NCBI RefSeq assembly: GCF_000142905.1
Contig: NW_013657657.1
Location: 123,447 to 169,024, forward strand
Source: Thecamonas trahens ATCC 50062
Taxonomy: Eukaryota; Apusozoa; Apusomonadida; Apusomonadidae
Length of the DNA: 45,578 bases
Direction of reading: 5' to 3'
This document shows positions 36,389-45,578 of the stretch, piece after piece. The position numbers and the translations under genes were made by a program. The notes under the pieces are model-generated. The model did no database searches and had not been told where the DNA came from. It worked only from the letters and a program-made list of their open reading frames with translations. Numbering within the stretch: position 1 is the first letter of the stretch; every line of letters starts with the position of its first letter.

Positions 36389-39300
36389 ATGGCAGGCTTC
36401 TACTCGCCATTGGACCAGGCGTCGATGACGGTGCTCAGCTTTGACGAGCTCGGTGCCACGTTCTGGACCACGTACTTCCCCGGGGTGAAGACGCACGCGA
36501 GTGTCGAGCTCGGTGGCCTCTTTGCCGCCCTCGCCGTCTCGCTCGAGACCGAGATGACGAGCGGGGACAAGCGGGCGCTGGGTCTCATTCTTGACCCGCA
36601 TGGCTCGGGCTCGACTTCGATTAACGACTTTGCCTGTCTCCTCCGTTGGTTCGGTCCCTTTCCCAAGCTCATCGCCTCGCTCCGCGGCCTGCTCACCGAT
36701 GACTACGGCGCCTCCTTCTTCTTTGGCCACCTGCCGGGGCCAGAAGCCCTTGGCCTCGTGGCTGCCAGCCAGCCTGGTACCTTTCTTGTTCGTTTCTCAC
36801 AATCGGATGCCTACCATGGCGGCCTGGCGGTGACCGTCGTCGGCGCAGATCGCAACGTCCGCCACTGGAAGGGCATCCGCGCCGTCCCCGGTGTCGGCAT
36901 TGTCTCGGTCGACCCGGCCACAAACTCCCCGATTGTTTACGCCACCCTCATCGAGTTTGTCAGAAAGGGCCTTGCCGCCATGGCTGCCCCGCTGGAGCTC
37001 CACCCGGCTCCCGGCTCACCCTTTGTCGACATCTACCGCTCTCTGCCCGCTTCGCCACCGCCGCCCGTTCCTCCCAGCGTCGTTTACCACTCATCGCTCG
37101 ACGAGGCCTTCAGCTCACTGCCGACACAAAGCTCGCCTGCATCGCGCTCTACTGTGGAGCCGGTCCGCAGTCCGAGCACCAGCTCGTGGGCGCCGCCAAC
37201 ACCACCCACTACCTCGCCATCGCCGCCGGCCCAACCCGTGCCCCCATCCACTAGCCCGACCGATGGATACACCGGGTGGGCACCGGGTAGCACAGCACCG
37301 GTCGCTTCCTCAGATCCGCCGCCGCGCCGGCGCTCTGTCTCACCGTTTGTTGCCCCGGCGAACAACTCCGAACCGTCACCGTTTGCCACCCCCCGGAGCC
37401 GCGGCGTACACCTAATGCCTCGCTCGCTCCGCCCCAGCCATCGCCGCTTGCAACTGCTGCAGAAGCATCGGGCTATGCCAAGCTTCCGCCGCTCTCGCGC
37501 ATCTCGCCGCCGCCCGAGTACGGCTCGTGGTCACCGCCGGGCGCATTCAGCTCGCCGCCGGTGGTGGCCGGCCAATCAGCCAGCGGCGACGGCTACGAGC
37601 ATGACATTTCTGCCAGCTCTATGGTGCCTTTGCCTGCGCCCGGCGTCTCGGCATACGACGCGTACCAGCGATACACACCGTCGGCCGCGCCCGGCTCGAT
37701 CCCGGTTGTCGGCGGCGTGCTCCACTTTCCAGGAGCAGGCGGGAGCCAGCCGCAGCCGATCCAGCGCCAGCCCAAGTCGCCGCACTACGACATACCACAG
37801 GACCTTGGTCCCGTCGCGCCGCCGGTCCTCTCGACCTCGCCGGTCAGACCAAGCTTTGCCGACATGCAGGCAAACCGCCAAGTCGAGCAAGCAGCGCTAC
37901 CGCAGTCCAAGGAGACAACGCTCACCTCACGGCGCAAGGCTCGCAAGGACCGCTTCGCCGTCCTCCCCACCCTTGCGCTCGAGCCTGCAGGTAGCGCAGA
38001 TGCATCATCGAGCTCAGCCGCACACACCGCGGTCGATGTGTACAGCTGGCGGCTGGGCGGTCACAGCAGCGGTAACTCGCCCAAGCCGAGCCGCATCCAT
38101 CTGCCGGGCGCCGCCGCCCAGCACCCGTCTTGGCTGGCTGCCGGCCAGGGTCACACTGTTGTGCTCACCGGGACCGAGACGGGCTGGGGCTGGGGCTCAA
38201 ACAGCTACGGGCAGGCATGTATCGCTGGTCCGCGCACCGACTTTGCTGAAGCGCCGCTCCCGCTAGAGACTGCAGGCGCGCTGGATGATGGCGAAGTCAT
38301 TGTTGCCGCCGATGCCGGTGACGCGCACACGATGCTTCTCACCTCGCGCGGCCGGGCGCTCGCTGTCGGCCACGGCGCTGATGGTCGTCTTGGCACCGGC
38401 TCCAACAAGCTGGCCCGCAAGCCAACGCCTGTCGCTGCGCCTACCGCTGACATTGCTGCTGTTGCCGCCGCCGGTGGGTGCTCGGGCGCGCTCACTAGCT
38501 CGGGCACTGCCCTGGTGTGGGGCGACAATCGCTACGGCCAGCTTGGGCTTGGCGCCGACGTGCCGACCGCCGTGGGCGCGCCGACGACGCCACCGGGTCT
38601 CGAGAGCGTCAAGGTTGTCAAGCTCTGCTTTGGGCGGACGCACGCAATGTTTCTCAGCAGTGACGGCTCACTCTGGGTGGCTGGCACCGGCTACTCGGGC
38701 CAGCTCGGTCTCGGCACCCATCGCCGCGCAGATGTGCCGATCCAGGTCCCGGCAACCGCCTTTGCGTCCACCGCCGGCGATCGCACCGAGCTTGTCGACA
38801 TTGCTGCCGGTGACGGCCACGCGCTCGCGCTCACGGTCGACGGACGCGTCTTTGTCTGGGGCACGGGCTCGGGCCTCGACGGCGTGGCCGCACCGACATC
38901 GCCAGCCTTGTATGCGCCGGCGGCGCTCGACGGCGTCCGGGTCCTGAGCATTGCTGCCAAGTTTGGCACCTCACTTTTGGTCACTGATGCTGGCGTTTGG
39001 AACGGGCGCCAGCTGCTGTTTGCGTCGCCGTCTACGGTGGTGCTGTCGGTGGCGGTGAGCGAGGAGGTTGCTGTCGCGCTTGTGACGCAGCTGCAGATTG
39101 CGGCGAGTGCAGGGGCTTCATCAACGAGCGCGGGCCTGCTCCCTGACGCCGAGTCGTACTGGGCGACCGGCGAGCTGCCTTGCAGTACTTGCTTGGCCGA
39201 GCTTGCGCGAGGCGGCGCGGTCTTTGCTGACGCAAACCCAGCAAGCGCCGAGTACGCACTGGTGGTGGATCTTGCGAGCGACAAGGAGCTGCTGGCACTC

Positions 39301-40593
39301 GGGCGTGCCGCCAAGCGCGCGCACCATGCATCAGTCTCGGCGTCGTCGGCGGTCGCACTGCGCAAGGTTGCCCGCGAGACCGTGCGCCGGCTAGCGCTGA
39401 TGGCGTCGGACGCACTCGGCGGAGCCGAGCTCTCCGGAGCCCAGACGCCTGGCGCTGGCCTCTGCGGCCAGGTCCTGCTTGGCTCACTGAAGACCGGCGG
39501 GATGCGTGCGCGGACTCTGCTGTTCAAGGTGCTGGCCGACTTTGCAGGCGTGCCGTGTGCCCTCCTCCGCGGTGTCGGCGAGCAATGTTGGAACGTGGCG
39601 TCGCTTCCAGGCGGCGACGTCGTTGTTGACGTCCTTGTCGACGTTGCCTCGATATACCCGGTCGGCTCGAGCGAGGCGACAGCATACTGTGTGGGTGAGA
39701 TGCGCGAGTTCCACGCGGCTTTGCGGGCGTCACGGACTGGGCCGGCGCCCGCGCATCTCGGCTTTGACGTCAGCTCCGTGACGATGCGAGTCCCGGTGGG
39801 CCGCGGCGGGTTTGGTCTCGTCGAGCGCGGGGTGTGGCGTGGCATGGCAGTAGCCATCAAGACGCTCGACGCATCGCTGGCTTCGGATCCGCATGCTGCG
39901 GCCGAGTTTGAGGACGAAGTCTGGCTGCTCTCGCAGGCGCAGCACCCCAATGTGGTGCGGTTTGTGGGCGCGTGCGCCGAGCGGCTGGTTCTGGTCACCG
40001 AGTTTTGCGGCCGCGGCTCGCTCTGGGACGTGCTCCACGAGCAGCCGATATCGCTCTCGTGGGGCTACCGCCTGTTGTTTGCCGCTGGCGCCGCTGCCGG
40101 CATCCTCTACCTCCACGACCATGCCTCGCCGCGGATCATCCACCGCGACGTCAAGTCGCTCAACCTTCTCGTCACCGACAAGTGGTGCATCAAAGTCGCC
40201 GACTTTGGCCTGGCGCGAGTCAAGACCCGCCACGCCGTCCTCACAGGGCGGCGCATCGGCTCGTTCCAGTGGATGGCGCCCGAGCTATTTGAGGCAGGCA
40301 CGCCCTACACCGAGGCTGTCGACGTCTACGGCTTTGGTGTCGTGCTGTGGGAGCTCGCCACACGGCACATCCCGTTTGAGGGCCTCGCTCCCATCGACGC
40401 TATTGAGCTCATCGTCTCGGGCGCCCGTCCGCCCCTCGACCCGCAGGCCTCGGCCTACTGGCCGCCGGGCCTTGCTGACCTCATCGCCCTCTGCTGGCAC
40501 CCGGATCCGGCGTCGCGTCCGCGCATGGCTGTCGTCTTTACCGAGCTCCAGCGAATTCGCGAGGCCATCCAGTCGCGACCCGACACACTCTGA
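36389..40593 (+). CDS. EF-hand/SH2 (Cbl-like) - RCC1 - EDR1 - TKL kinase fusion; frame broken
   Basis: Two frames join at the C run 37389-37394, where one added C gives ATPPEPRRTPNASLAPP, an open Pro-rich linker continuing to the second frame. The product is about 1401 residues. Residues 25-100 (FWTTYFPGV, a degenerate EF loop DPHGSGSTSIND, LLRWFGPFPKL) and the SH2 domain at 104-197 (GTFLVRFS with the phosphotyrosine-binding Arg) parallel the EF-SH2 part of the Cbl TKB module. A long Pro/Ser linker follows. RCC1-type blades at about 547-870 include WGSNSYGQ, GDNRYGQLGLG and GTGYSGQLGLG. An EDR1/CTR1-like domain at about 1020-1100 shows RARTLLFKVLADFAGVPCALL and VVVDVLVDVASIYP. The TKL kinase at 1130-1390 has VAIKTL, HRDVKSLNLL, DFGLARV and WMAPEL, all catalytic residues present. 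It probably links phosphotyrosine recognition to a Raf/CTR1-like kinase. Confidence 0.85.
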
Positions 40594-40847
40594 CCATAGC
40601 TGCTGTCATAACACACGCCCTTCACCGACCGCAGTAGACCGCCAAAGAGCGCAGTGCTGTCCTTGGATTTTCGATCGCGCAAGGCCGACCCGATCTCGCG
40701 CGACTCGTAGTCGCGCCGTGCCGGCTCGGCTGCCCACTGAGCGACAGCGATTCGACAATCGACTTGGCCGCCCACCCCACCCCACCCCACCCCGCCCCAC
40801 CCGAACCCCACCCACCACCTCTGCACACCGTCCCTCACCTCTCCCTC
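40594..40847. other. Spacer upstream of CUL4
   Basis: A 254-bp spacer. It includes a tandem CACCC/CCCCA repeat at about 40770-40812, again a C-rich leader before a start codon. Confidence 0.45.
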
Positions 40848-43292
40848 ATGATTCGCAAGGGTGCCAACCTGGGCAGGCGGCCCAAGGCCCGCACCAAGAT
40901 CACCATCAAGCCGTTCAAGGGTACGTAGCCATGCGGGAAGGGGAAGAGGGAAAAGGTCGTAGAATGCTTGCCGACTGCGGCGGCGGTGATCATGATCGCG
41001 GCCGCGGTGACGGTGTTTTTCGCGAGCTCGGCGGCGGCAGCGTGTGTGTGGCCTGCTGTGAGAGCGAGAGGGGAGGACTCATGGGAGAGGAGGACCTGTG
41101 GCGTGTTTGCCTGGGTGCGGGGCGTGTGGCACGGGCGGTGGGATAGTCAAGCCGACGCTGCCGGCCAACTACTTTGACGAGTCGTGGAACAAGCTCCGGA
41201 CGGCGGTAGCGTCTATCTACGGCAACTCGGGCGCTGGCGGGTCGTCGTTGGAGGAGCTGTACTCGCTTGTGGACAATCTGTGCTCGTACAAGCATGCCGC
41301 GGAGCTGCACACCAAGCTGATGGCGGAGCTGGAGTCAATCCACGTGCGGATGGGCGCCGAGCTTGCCGCGCGAGCGCGCGAGCTGGACGGCCCGCGGCTG
41401 CTGTCGGCCATGGACGGGGTGTATACACAGGCTGCGGAGCATCTGCTGCTTGTGCGGCAGGTCTTCCTGGTGCTGGACCGATCGTATGTCATTGCGACGC
41501 CGCGGCTGACGTCGCTGTGGGCATCAGGCCTGGCGCTCATCCGCAAGCACGTTCTTGCCGCCCACCCGGCGCTGCTGTCTGGGGTGGTCGGAGCCCTGGT
41601 CGACGGCATCACGGCGGAGCGGTCGGGGCATGCTGTCGACAGCGAGATTGTGGTGCGGCTGGTGCAGATGCTGGTGGCGCTGCAGCTGTACGAGGATCAC
41701 GTTGAGGCCAAGTTTGTCGACGCGACGGCGGCGTTCTACGCGCAGGAGGGCGGGGTCAAGCTGGCGCAGCTTGGCCTGCCGAGCTATCTGGCGCATGTGC
41801 AGGCGCGTATTACTGAGGAGAGTGAGCGGCTGACGCGGTACGGGACGGTGGCGTTGTCTGGAGAGCGTGTGCTGGCGCTTGTGGACGAGCATCTGATCCG
41901 AGCCAACGTGGAGGTTGTGCTGGAGCAGGGTGGGCTGAGCGAGCTGCTCAACGCGAGCATGCATGAGCCACTGGCGACTCTGTACGGCCTGCTGGGGCGG
42001 GTGAGCGCACTGCCTGCGCTCTGCACCGCGATCCGCGGGTATGTCGAGAGTACCGGGACGGCGATTGTGTCGGATCCGGCCAAGGACAAGGGCATGGTCG
42101 ATGCGCTCATCGAGCTGCACACGCGGGTGCTTGCGGTCGTCGAGGGGCCGTTTCAGAACAACCCCGACATCGGTTACGCGCTCAAGGATGCGTTTGAAAA
42201 GTTCATCAATGTGCGGCAGAACCGCCCGGCGGAGCTCATTGCAAAGTACATGGACAAGCTGCTCAAGTCGTCGGCGGGCAAGGGCTCGGACGAAGACGTG
42301 TTGCTGGGCAAGCTCGATGCTGGCCTCGCGCTTTTCCGATTTGTCTCGGGCAAGGATGTGTTCGAGGCGTTTTACAAGAAGGACCTGGCCAAGCGCCTGC
42401 TGCTGGGCAAGTCTGCGTCGGCCGACGCCGAAAAGGCCATGGTGGCGCGGCTGCGCGACGAGTGCGGCTCGACCTTTGCCAACAAGCTCGAGGGCATGAT
42501 GAAGGACATCGAGCTCTCGCGCGAGCTCAACGCGTCGTGGAGCGAGGGCGGGAGCGCGGCGTCGGTTGCTATGTTTGCGCACGTCCTCACCATGGGCTTC
42601 TGGCCGACGTACCCCGAGCACACGGTCCTTCTCCCGCCGGATATGGCTGGCCACGTCGACGACTTTGAGGCCTTTTACAAGACCAAGCACTCGGGCCGCA
42701 AGCTCAAGTGGCAGCACTCGCTGGCGACGGTCTCGCTCGGCGCCGTCTTTCCGTCGGCCGGCAAAAGGTGCTGGCCGTCTCGCTCTTCCAGGCCCTTGTC
42801 CTGCTGCTGTTCAACGACAGCGACTCGCTGCCTTTTGCCGACATCAAGAAGGCGACCCAACTGGACGACAAGGAACTGGTGCGAACGTTGCTCTCACTGT
42901 GTGCAGGCAAGCCCAAGACCCGCGTCCTGCTCAAGAGCCCCAAGGGCAAGTCTATCGGCCGCGACGACGTCTTCTCCTTCAACGCCGCCTTTGCCAACCC
43001 GCTGTTCAAGATCAAGATCAACCAGATCCAGATCCGCGAGACCAAGGCCGAGGCCGCGTCGACCAAGGCCCGCGTCTTCCAGGACCGCCAGTACCTCATC
43101 GACGCAGCCATTGTCCGCGTCATGAAGTCGCGCAAACGCCTCACCCACCCGCTACTCAACGTTGAGGTTCTCAAGCAGCTCCGCTTTGACGTCTCCTCGG
43201 GCGACTTTAAGAAGCGCGTCGAGTCGCTCATCGACCGCGCCTACCTTGCCCGCGACGAAGCCGATCGCACCACCTACGTGTATCTCGCCTGA
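40848..43292 (+). CDS. CUL4: Cullin-4 ubiquitin ligase scaffold (two exons); frame broken
   Basis: CUL4 is the scaffold of CRL4 ligases: DDB1 binds at its N-terminus and RBX1 at the C-terminal cullin homology domain. Exon 1 (40848-40920) encodes a short basic leader ending TKITIKPFK. Intron 40921-41146 has a GTACGT donor and a GATAG acceptor, phase 1. Exon 2 continues VKPTLPANYFDESWNKL, which fits CUL4 and not CUL1 or CUL3. Further marks are LEELYSLVDNLCSYK, GTAIVSDPAKDKGMVDAL, GKDVFEAFYKKDLAKRLLLG, LTMGFWPTYP, HSGRKLKWQ, and the neddylation region AAIVRVMKSRKRL with its Lys, then LIDRAYLARD. The frame breaks at the A run 42763-42766; adding one A gives AGKKVLAVSLFQALVLLLF. Product about 739 residues, the normal length. 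The stop lies 36 bp from the convergent phosphatase. Confidence 0.95.
40921..41146 (+). other. Intron of CUL4
   Basis: Starts GTACGTAG and ends GGGATAG. Removing it joins IKPFK to VKPTLPANYF, a conserved CUL4 junction. Confidence 0.88.
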
Positions 43293-43328
43293 GCGGACGC
43301 GAAATGAAAGCAGGCCAACCGGTTGTCC

Positions 43329-44984
43329 TCATTCACTCGGCAGCTTGGTGAGGACAAACGAGTCGATGACGGCGCGCGAGTCGGCGGCGACAAACTCGAA
43401 GCGGAGCGAGGCCGGGCTCGCGTCGGGCGCCGAAAGCCACATCCGAGCGTAGCCGTAGACGGTGCCGTTGCGCGCGGCGGAAAAGGGAAGTGGCGGTGAG
43501 ACAAAGGTCGGGGCGTGGCCCTCGATGTTGCCGGCCGCTCCGTTGACAATGTACACGGTGGCGTTGGGCGAGGCGTACGAGGTCGAGACAAGCTTGCCGT
43601 CGAGCGACGGATACGACCGCTCGTAAGCGTGCTGGTGCGACTGGAGAGCGAGATCGACACCCGCGGCGTGCATGGCGGGCTCAAGCCACTCGCGGTAGAG
43701 CGGGGCGTGGCCAAAGCAGTCGGCCCAGTCGCCGTTGGAGGTCGACGAGCAGAGGAACGGCCGATGGCCGAGGGTGAAGCGCCAGGCGGCGGCGGCCGCA
43801 GCCGGTGAGGCCAGGTCGGCCTCAATCCATGCGTGCTGCGGCGTACCGGGCGCAAAGCCAAAGGTGCCGTCGGGCCAGATCGGGTCGTTGTTCGGGTAGT
43901 CGGTGGCGAGAACGGTGATGTGCAGGAAACCAAGATCGAGCGAGTAGTAAAGCGGCGGCTCGCCGGGCCCGTCAAAGGGAAAGACTTTGAGGTACGGCTC
44001 AAACTTGTACGGGCAATCGTGGTTGCCTGGCGAGTACACCGCCGGCAGATATGCCAAAACGCGCTCCATGCGCCGCAGATACTCGTCGAGCAGCGGCAGC
44101 GAGCCGTCCATGTAGCTGATGTCGCCGTTGAACAGCAACGCGTCCCACTCACCGGTGGCCACCTCGTCGGCCAGCGCCGCCATGGTAGGCGCCGAGTGCA
44201 GGATGCCCATGTCGCCGATAAACAGCAGTGCCATTCCTCGGGCCGTCGCGCTGCGCGCGCCCGGCACCCGAAAGTGAAAGACCGGCGAGAAGCGGCCGGG
44301 CGCGCCGACCTTGTAGTACACCCGAGCCCCGGGCGGGAGATGGGCCATGACGCCGGTGTACAACCAGCCCTTCCACCCGCCAGAGCTATGCGTGTAGCGG
44401 GTGGCAGACACTGTGGAGCCGAGATCGGCTGGCGAGAGACCCCAGGCAATGACAGCGGCATCGATGGGCGGCAAGGTGGCCCAGGTGGCGCGGATGCCCA
44501 TGGCGCCGCTGCCGTTGTGCAGCGGCTGCAGGCTGAGATGGACCTGCTCCGGAAGGCCTCCCGGCTGGCAGCACGCATACTCGCAGACCTTGACTTCTGC
44601 GCAGATGACGGTGGCAAACGAGGCCTCGTTGGCCCATCCCCAGATCGCGCCATCGAGGGCGGCAGCCAGATCGTCGCAAAGTCTGTGGAGCTCGCCTAGG
44701 AGCTTGCCGCAGAGTGCGTCGAGCTCGCGAGTGGCGTCATCACGGGTGGCGTTGTCCAGCAGGCGAGCGGCAAAGGTGTCGACCAGCGCCAGACACACAT
44801 CACACTCGCTCGACGTGTTCGACGCCTGCTGCGCGCCAATGGACGAGTCGATGCCGCCCAGGGCCAACCGGAGCGCGTCGTCGGCCGGCACGACAACGGG
44901 AGCAGCGGCGAGGAGTGGAGCGAGGACAGAGAGGGCGACGGCCATGGCAATAGTAGCCAAGGCCAGCATAGATGTCCGCAACAT
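43329..44984 (-). CDS. Saposin-B domain fused to purple acid phosphatase
   Basis: A 551-residue secreted or lysosomal protein from ATG 44984, starting with a signal peptide (MLRTSMLALATIAMAVALSV). Residues about 60-140 form a saposin-B domain with the cysteine pattern CDVCLALVD, ALCGKLLGELHRLC and VICAEVKVCEYACC. A beta-sandwich segment (QVHLSLQPLH) follows, then a complete metallophosphatase domain. Its purple acid phosphatase motifs are in order: GDMG, NGDISYMDG with the metal-binding Tyr, GNHDCPY, TLGHRPF and QSHQHAYERSYP. These supply all seven metal ligands of the dinuclear centre. Several NxT/NxS sites fit a glycoprotein. The enzyme should hydrolyse phosphate monoesters at acid pH. The saposin part recalls acid sphingomyelinase, which also joins saposin to a metallophosphatase, but the catalytic domain here is the purple acid type. 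Confidence 0.92.
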   Translation of the reverse strand: MLRTSMLALATIAMAVALSVLAPLLAAAPVVVPADDALRLALGGIDSSIGAQQASNTSSECDVCLALVDTFAARLLDNATRDDATRELDALCGKLLGELHRLCDDLAAALDGAIWGWANEASFATVICAEVKVCEYACCQPGGLPEQVHLSLQPLHNGSGAMGIRATWATLPPIDAAVIAWGLSPADLGSTVSATRYTHSSGGWKGWLYTGVMAHLPPGARVYYKVGAPGRFSPVFHFRVPGARSATARGMALLFIGDMGILHSAPTMAALADEVATGEWDALLFNGDISYMDGSLPLLDEYLRRMERVLAYLPAVYSPGNHDCPYKFEPYLKVFPFDGPGEPPLYYSLDLGFLHITVLATDYPNNDPIWPDGTFGFAPGTPQHAWIEADLASPAAAAAAWRFTLGHRPFLCSSTSNGDWADCFGHAPLYREWLEPAMHAAGVDLALQSHQHAYERSYPSLDGKLVSTSYASPNATVYIVNGAAGNIEGHAPTFVSPPLPFSAARNGTVYGYARMWLSAPDASPASLRFEFVAADSRAVIDSFVLTKLPSE

Positions 44985-45334
44985 TGGAGGTGGGAAAGGG
45001 GGGAGAGGGATTGGCCATGTTGTGACTGACTTTGCTGTGTGGCGGCGGCATGCGGCGGGCTGGCCAATTTGGTGGGTGGTGGTTGGCACTGCCACCTCGA
45101 CCAGGTTGGGAGTCCTTGAGGGGAGGGGGGGAGGGAGGGACTGCTTGGCCACCGCCAGCCACCAATTGGCAGAAAAAGGACCAACCTCTGCCACGGCTAC
45201 GACCAGGCGACGGCCACCACTCGGACGACGACAACGGCGACCTGGGTAGACCTCACCCCACACCTCACCCCACCCCCACCCCACCCCACTCCATCCCCCC
45301 CCCCCCCCCCCCCCCCCTCCCATACACACATACC
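44985..45334. other. Divergent promoter region with C-run
   Basis: A 350-bp spacer between the divergent phosphatase and calcineurin B genes. It has a G-run on the phosphatase side (45120-45140) and CCCCACC repeats then about 21 C at 45255-45317 before the calcineurin B start. Confidence 0.5.
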
Positions 45335-45578
45335 ATGGGAGGCTCTGCGTCTGTGATTGCGCCCGAGCAGGTGGCCGAGCTGAAGGAGGCGACGGGCTTC
45401 TCGCAGAAAGAGATCAAGCGGCTGCACAAGCGGTTCAAGAAGCTCGACCGGAACGATGACGGACGGATCAACGTGGACGAGTTCAAGCGCATTCCCGAGC
45501 TGCAGACCAACCCGCTGCTCGAACGCATTGTCGAGCTGTTTGACGTCGATGAGGACGCATACGTCAACTTTGATGACT
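45335..45578 (+). CDS. Calcineurin regulatory subunit B (partial, cut by window end)
   Basis: The first 81 codons of an EF-hand protein. MGGSAS fits an N-myristoylation signal (Gly2, Ser6). FSQKEIKRLHKRFKKLDRN with DRNDDGRINVDEF forms EF-hand 1, followed by IPELQTNPLLERIVELFDVD and the second loop DVDEDAYVNFDD. These match calcineurin B, including the IPELQ/NPL segment. The subunit anchors the Ca/calmodulin-dependent phosphatase calcineurin and gives it calcium control. The remaining two EF-hands lie beyond the window. Confidence 0.92.
   Translation, partial: MGGSASVIAPEQVAELKEATGFSQKEIKRLHKRFKKLDRNDDGRINVDEFKRIPELQTNPLLERIVELFDVDEDAYVNFDD

Noticed and set aside
38691-39998. 435-codon minus-strand ORF opposite the RCC1/EDR1 region
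   Set aside because: Ser/Ala/Thr/Arg-rich shadow of a gene with clear domains.
41524-42717. 397-codon minus-strand ORF opposite CUL4
   Set aside because: Shadow of a firmly identified cullin.
1-45578. Mobile elements or viral insertions
   Set aside because: No transposase, reverse transcriptase, integrase, long terminal repeats or viral genes were seen.

Overview
The window reads as nuclear DNA of a free-living, flagellated, GC-rich unicellular eukaryote. It holds about 24 protein genes on both strands, one class II tRNA gene, few short GT-AG introns and one assembly gap (27573-27863, all N). The mix includes an axonemal CFAP100 homologue, a subunit of the TSET trafficking complex, mitochondrial TOM40, kinesin-5, CUL4, capping protein alpha, a Cbl-like SH2 module on a TKL kinase and an actin-fragmin-kinase-like protein. 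An apusomonad such as Thecamonas trahens fits best, but that is inferred from gene content and style, not proven here.

Layout: 191-1192 (-) C2 protein; 1193-1937 minisatellite plus CA repeat; 1938-5291 (+) TASH3/TSAUCER-like solenoid; 5528-6876 (+) double B-box protein; 6908-8291 (-) TOM40, two exons; 8603-9712 (+) actin-fragmin-kinase-like; 9718-10896 (-) aspartic protease; 11157-12464 (-) adenosylhomocysteinase; 12613-12795 (+) possible small membrane ORF; 13033-14643 (+) F-box-like protein; 14652-15967 and 16103-17251 (-) two related proteins of unknown family; 17620-19464 (+) CFAP100; 19842-21113 (+) LRR protein; 21425-23401 (+) propeller-like protein; 24052-26168 (+) helical-bundle plus four-SH3 scaffold; 26185-27423 (-) type I membrane protein running up to the gap; 27926-28153 (-) small membrane protein; 28471-29178 (-) Pho80-type cyclin; 29453-30427 (+) LRR protein; 30473-30554 (+) tRNA-Ser(GCU); 31027-34428 (+) kinesin-5; 34671-36139 (+) capping protein alpha; 36389-40593 (+) EF/SH2-RCC1-EDR1-kinase fusion; 40848-43292 (+) CUL4; 43329-44984 (-) saposin-purple acid phosphatase; 45335-end (+) calcineurin B, partial.

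The genes do not form a pathway; they are housekeeping, cytoskeletal, trafficking and signalling genes packed closely, with five convergent pairs whose stop codons lie only 5-36 bp apart. Six genes are split between two reading frames, and in every case one missing base restores a single sensible protein. This looks like systematic homopolymer under-calling in the assembly, and correcting it reveals the most interesting protein: an EF-hand/SH2 module like that of Cbl, joined to an RCC1 propeller, an EDR1/CTR1-type domain and a TKL kinase.
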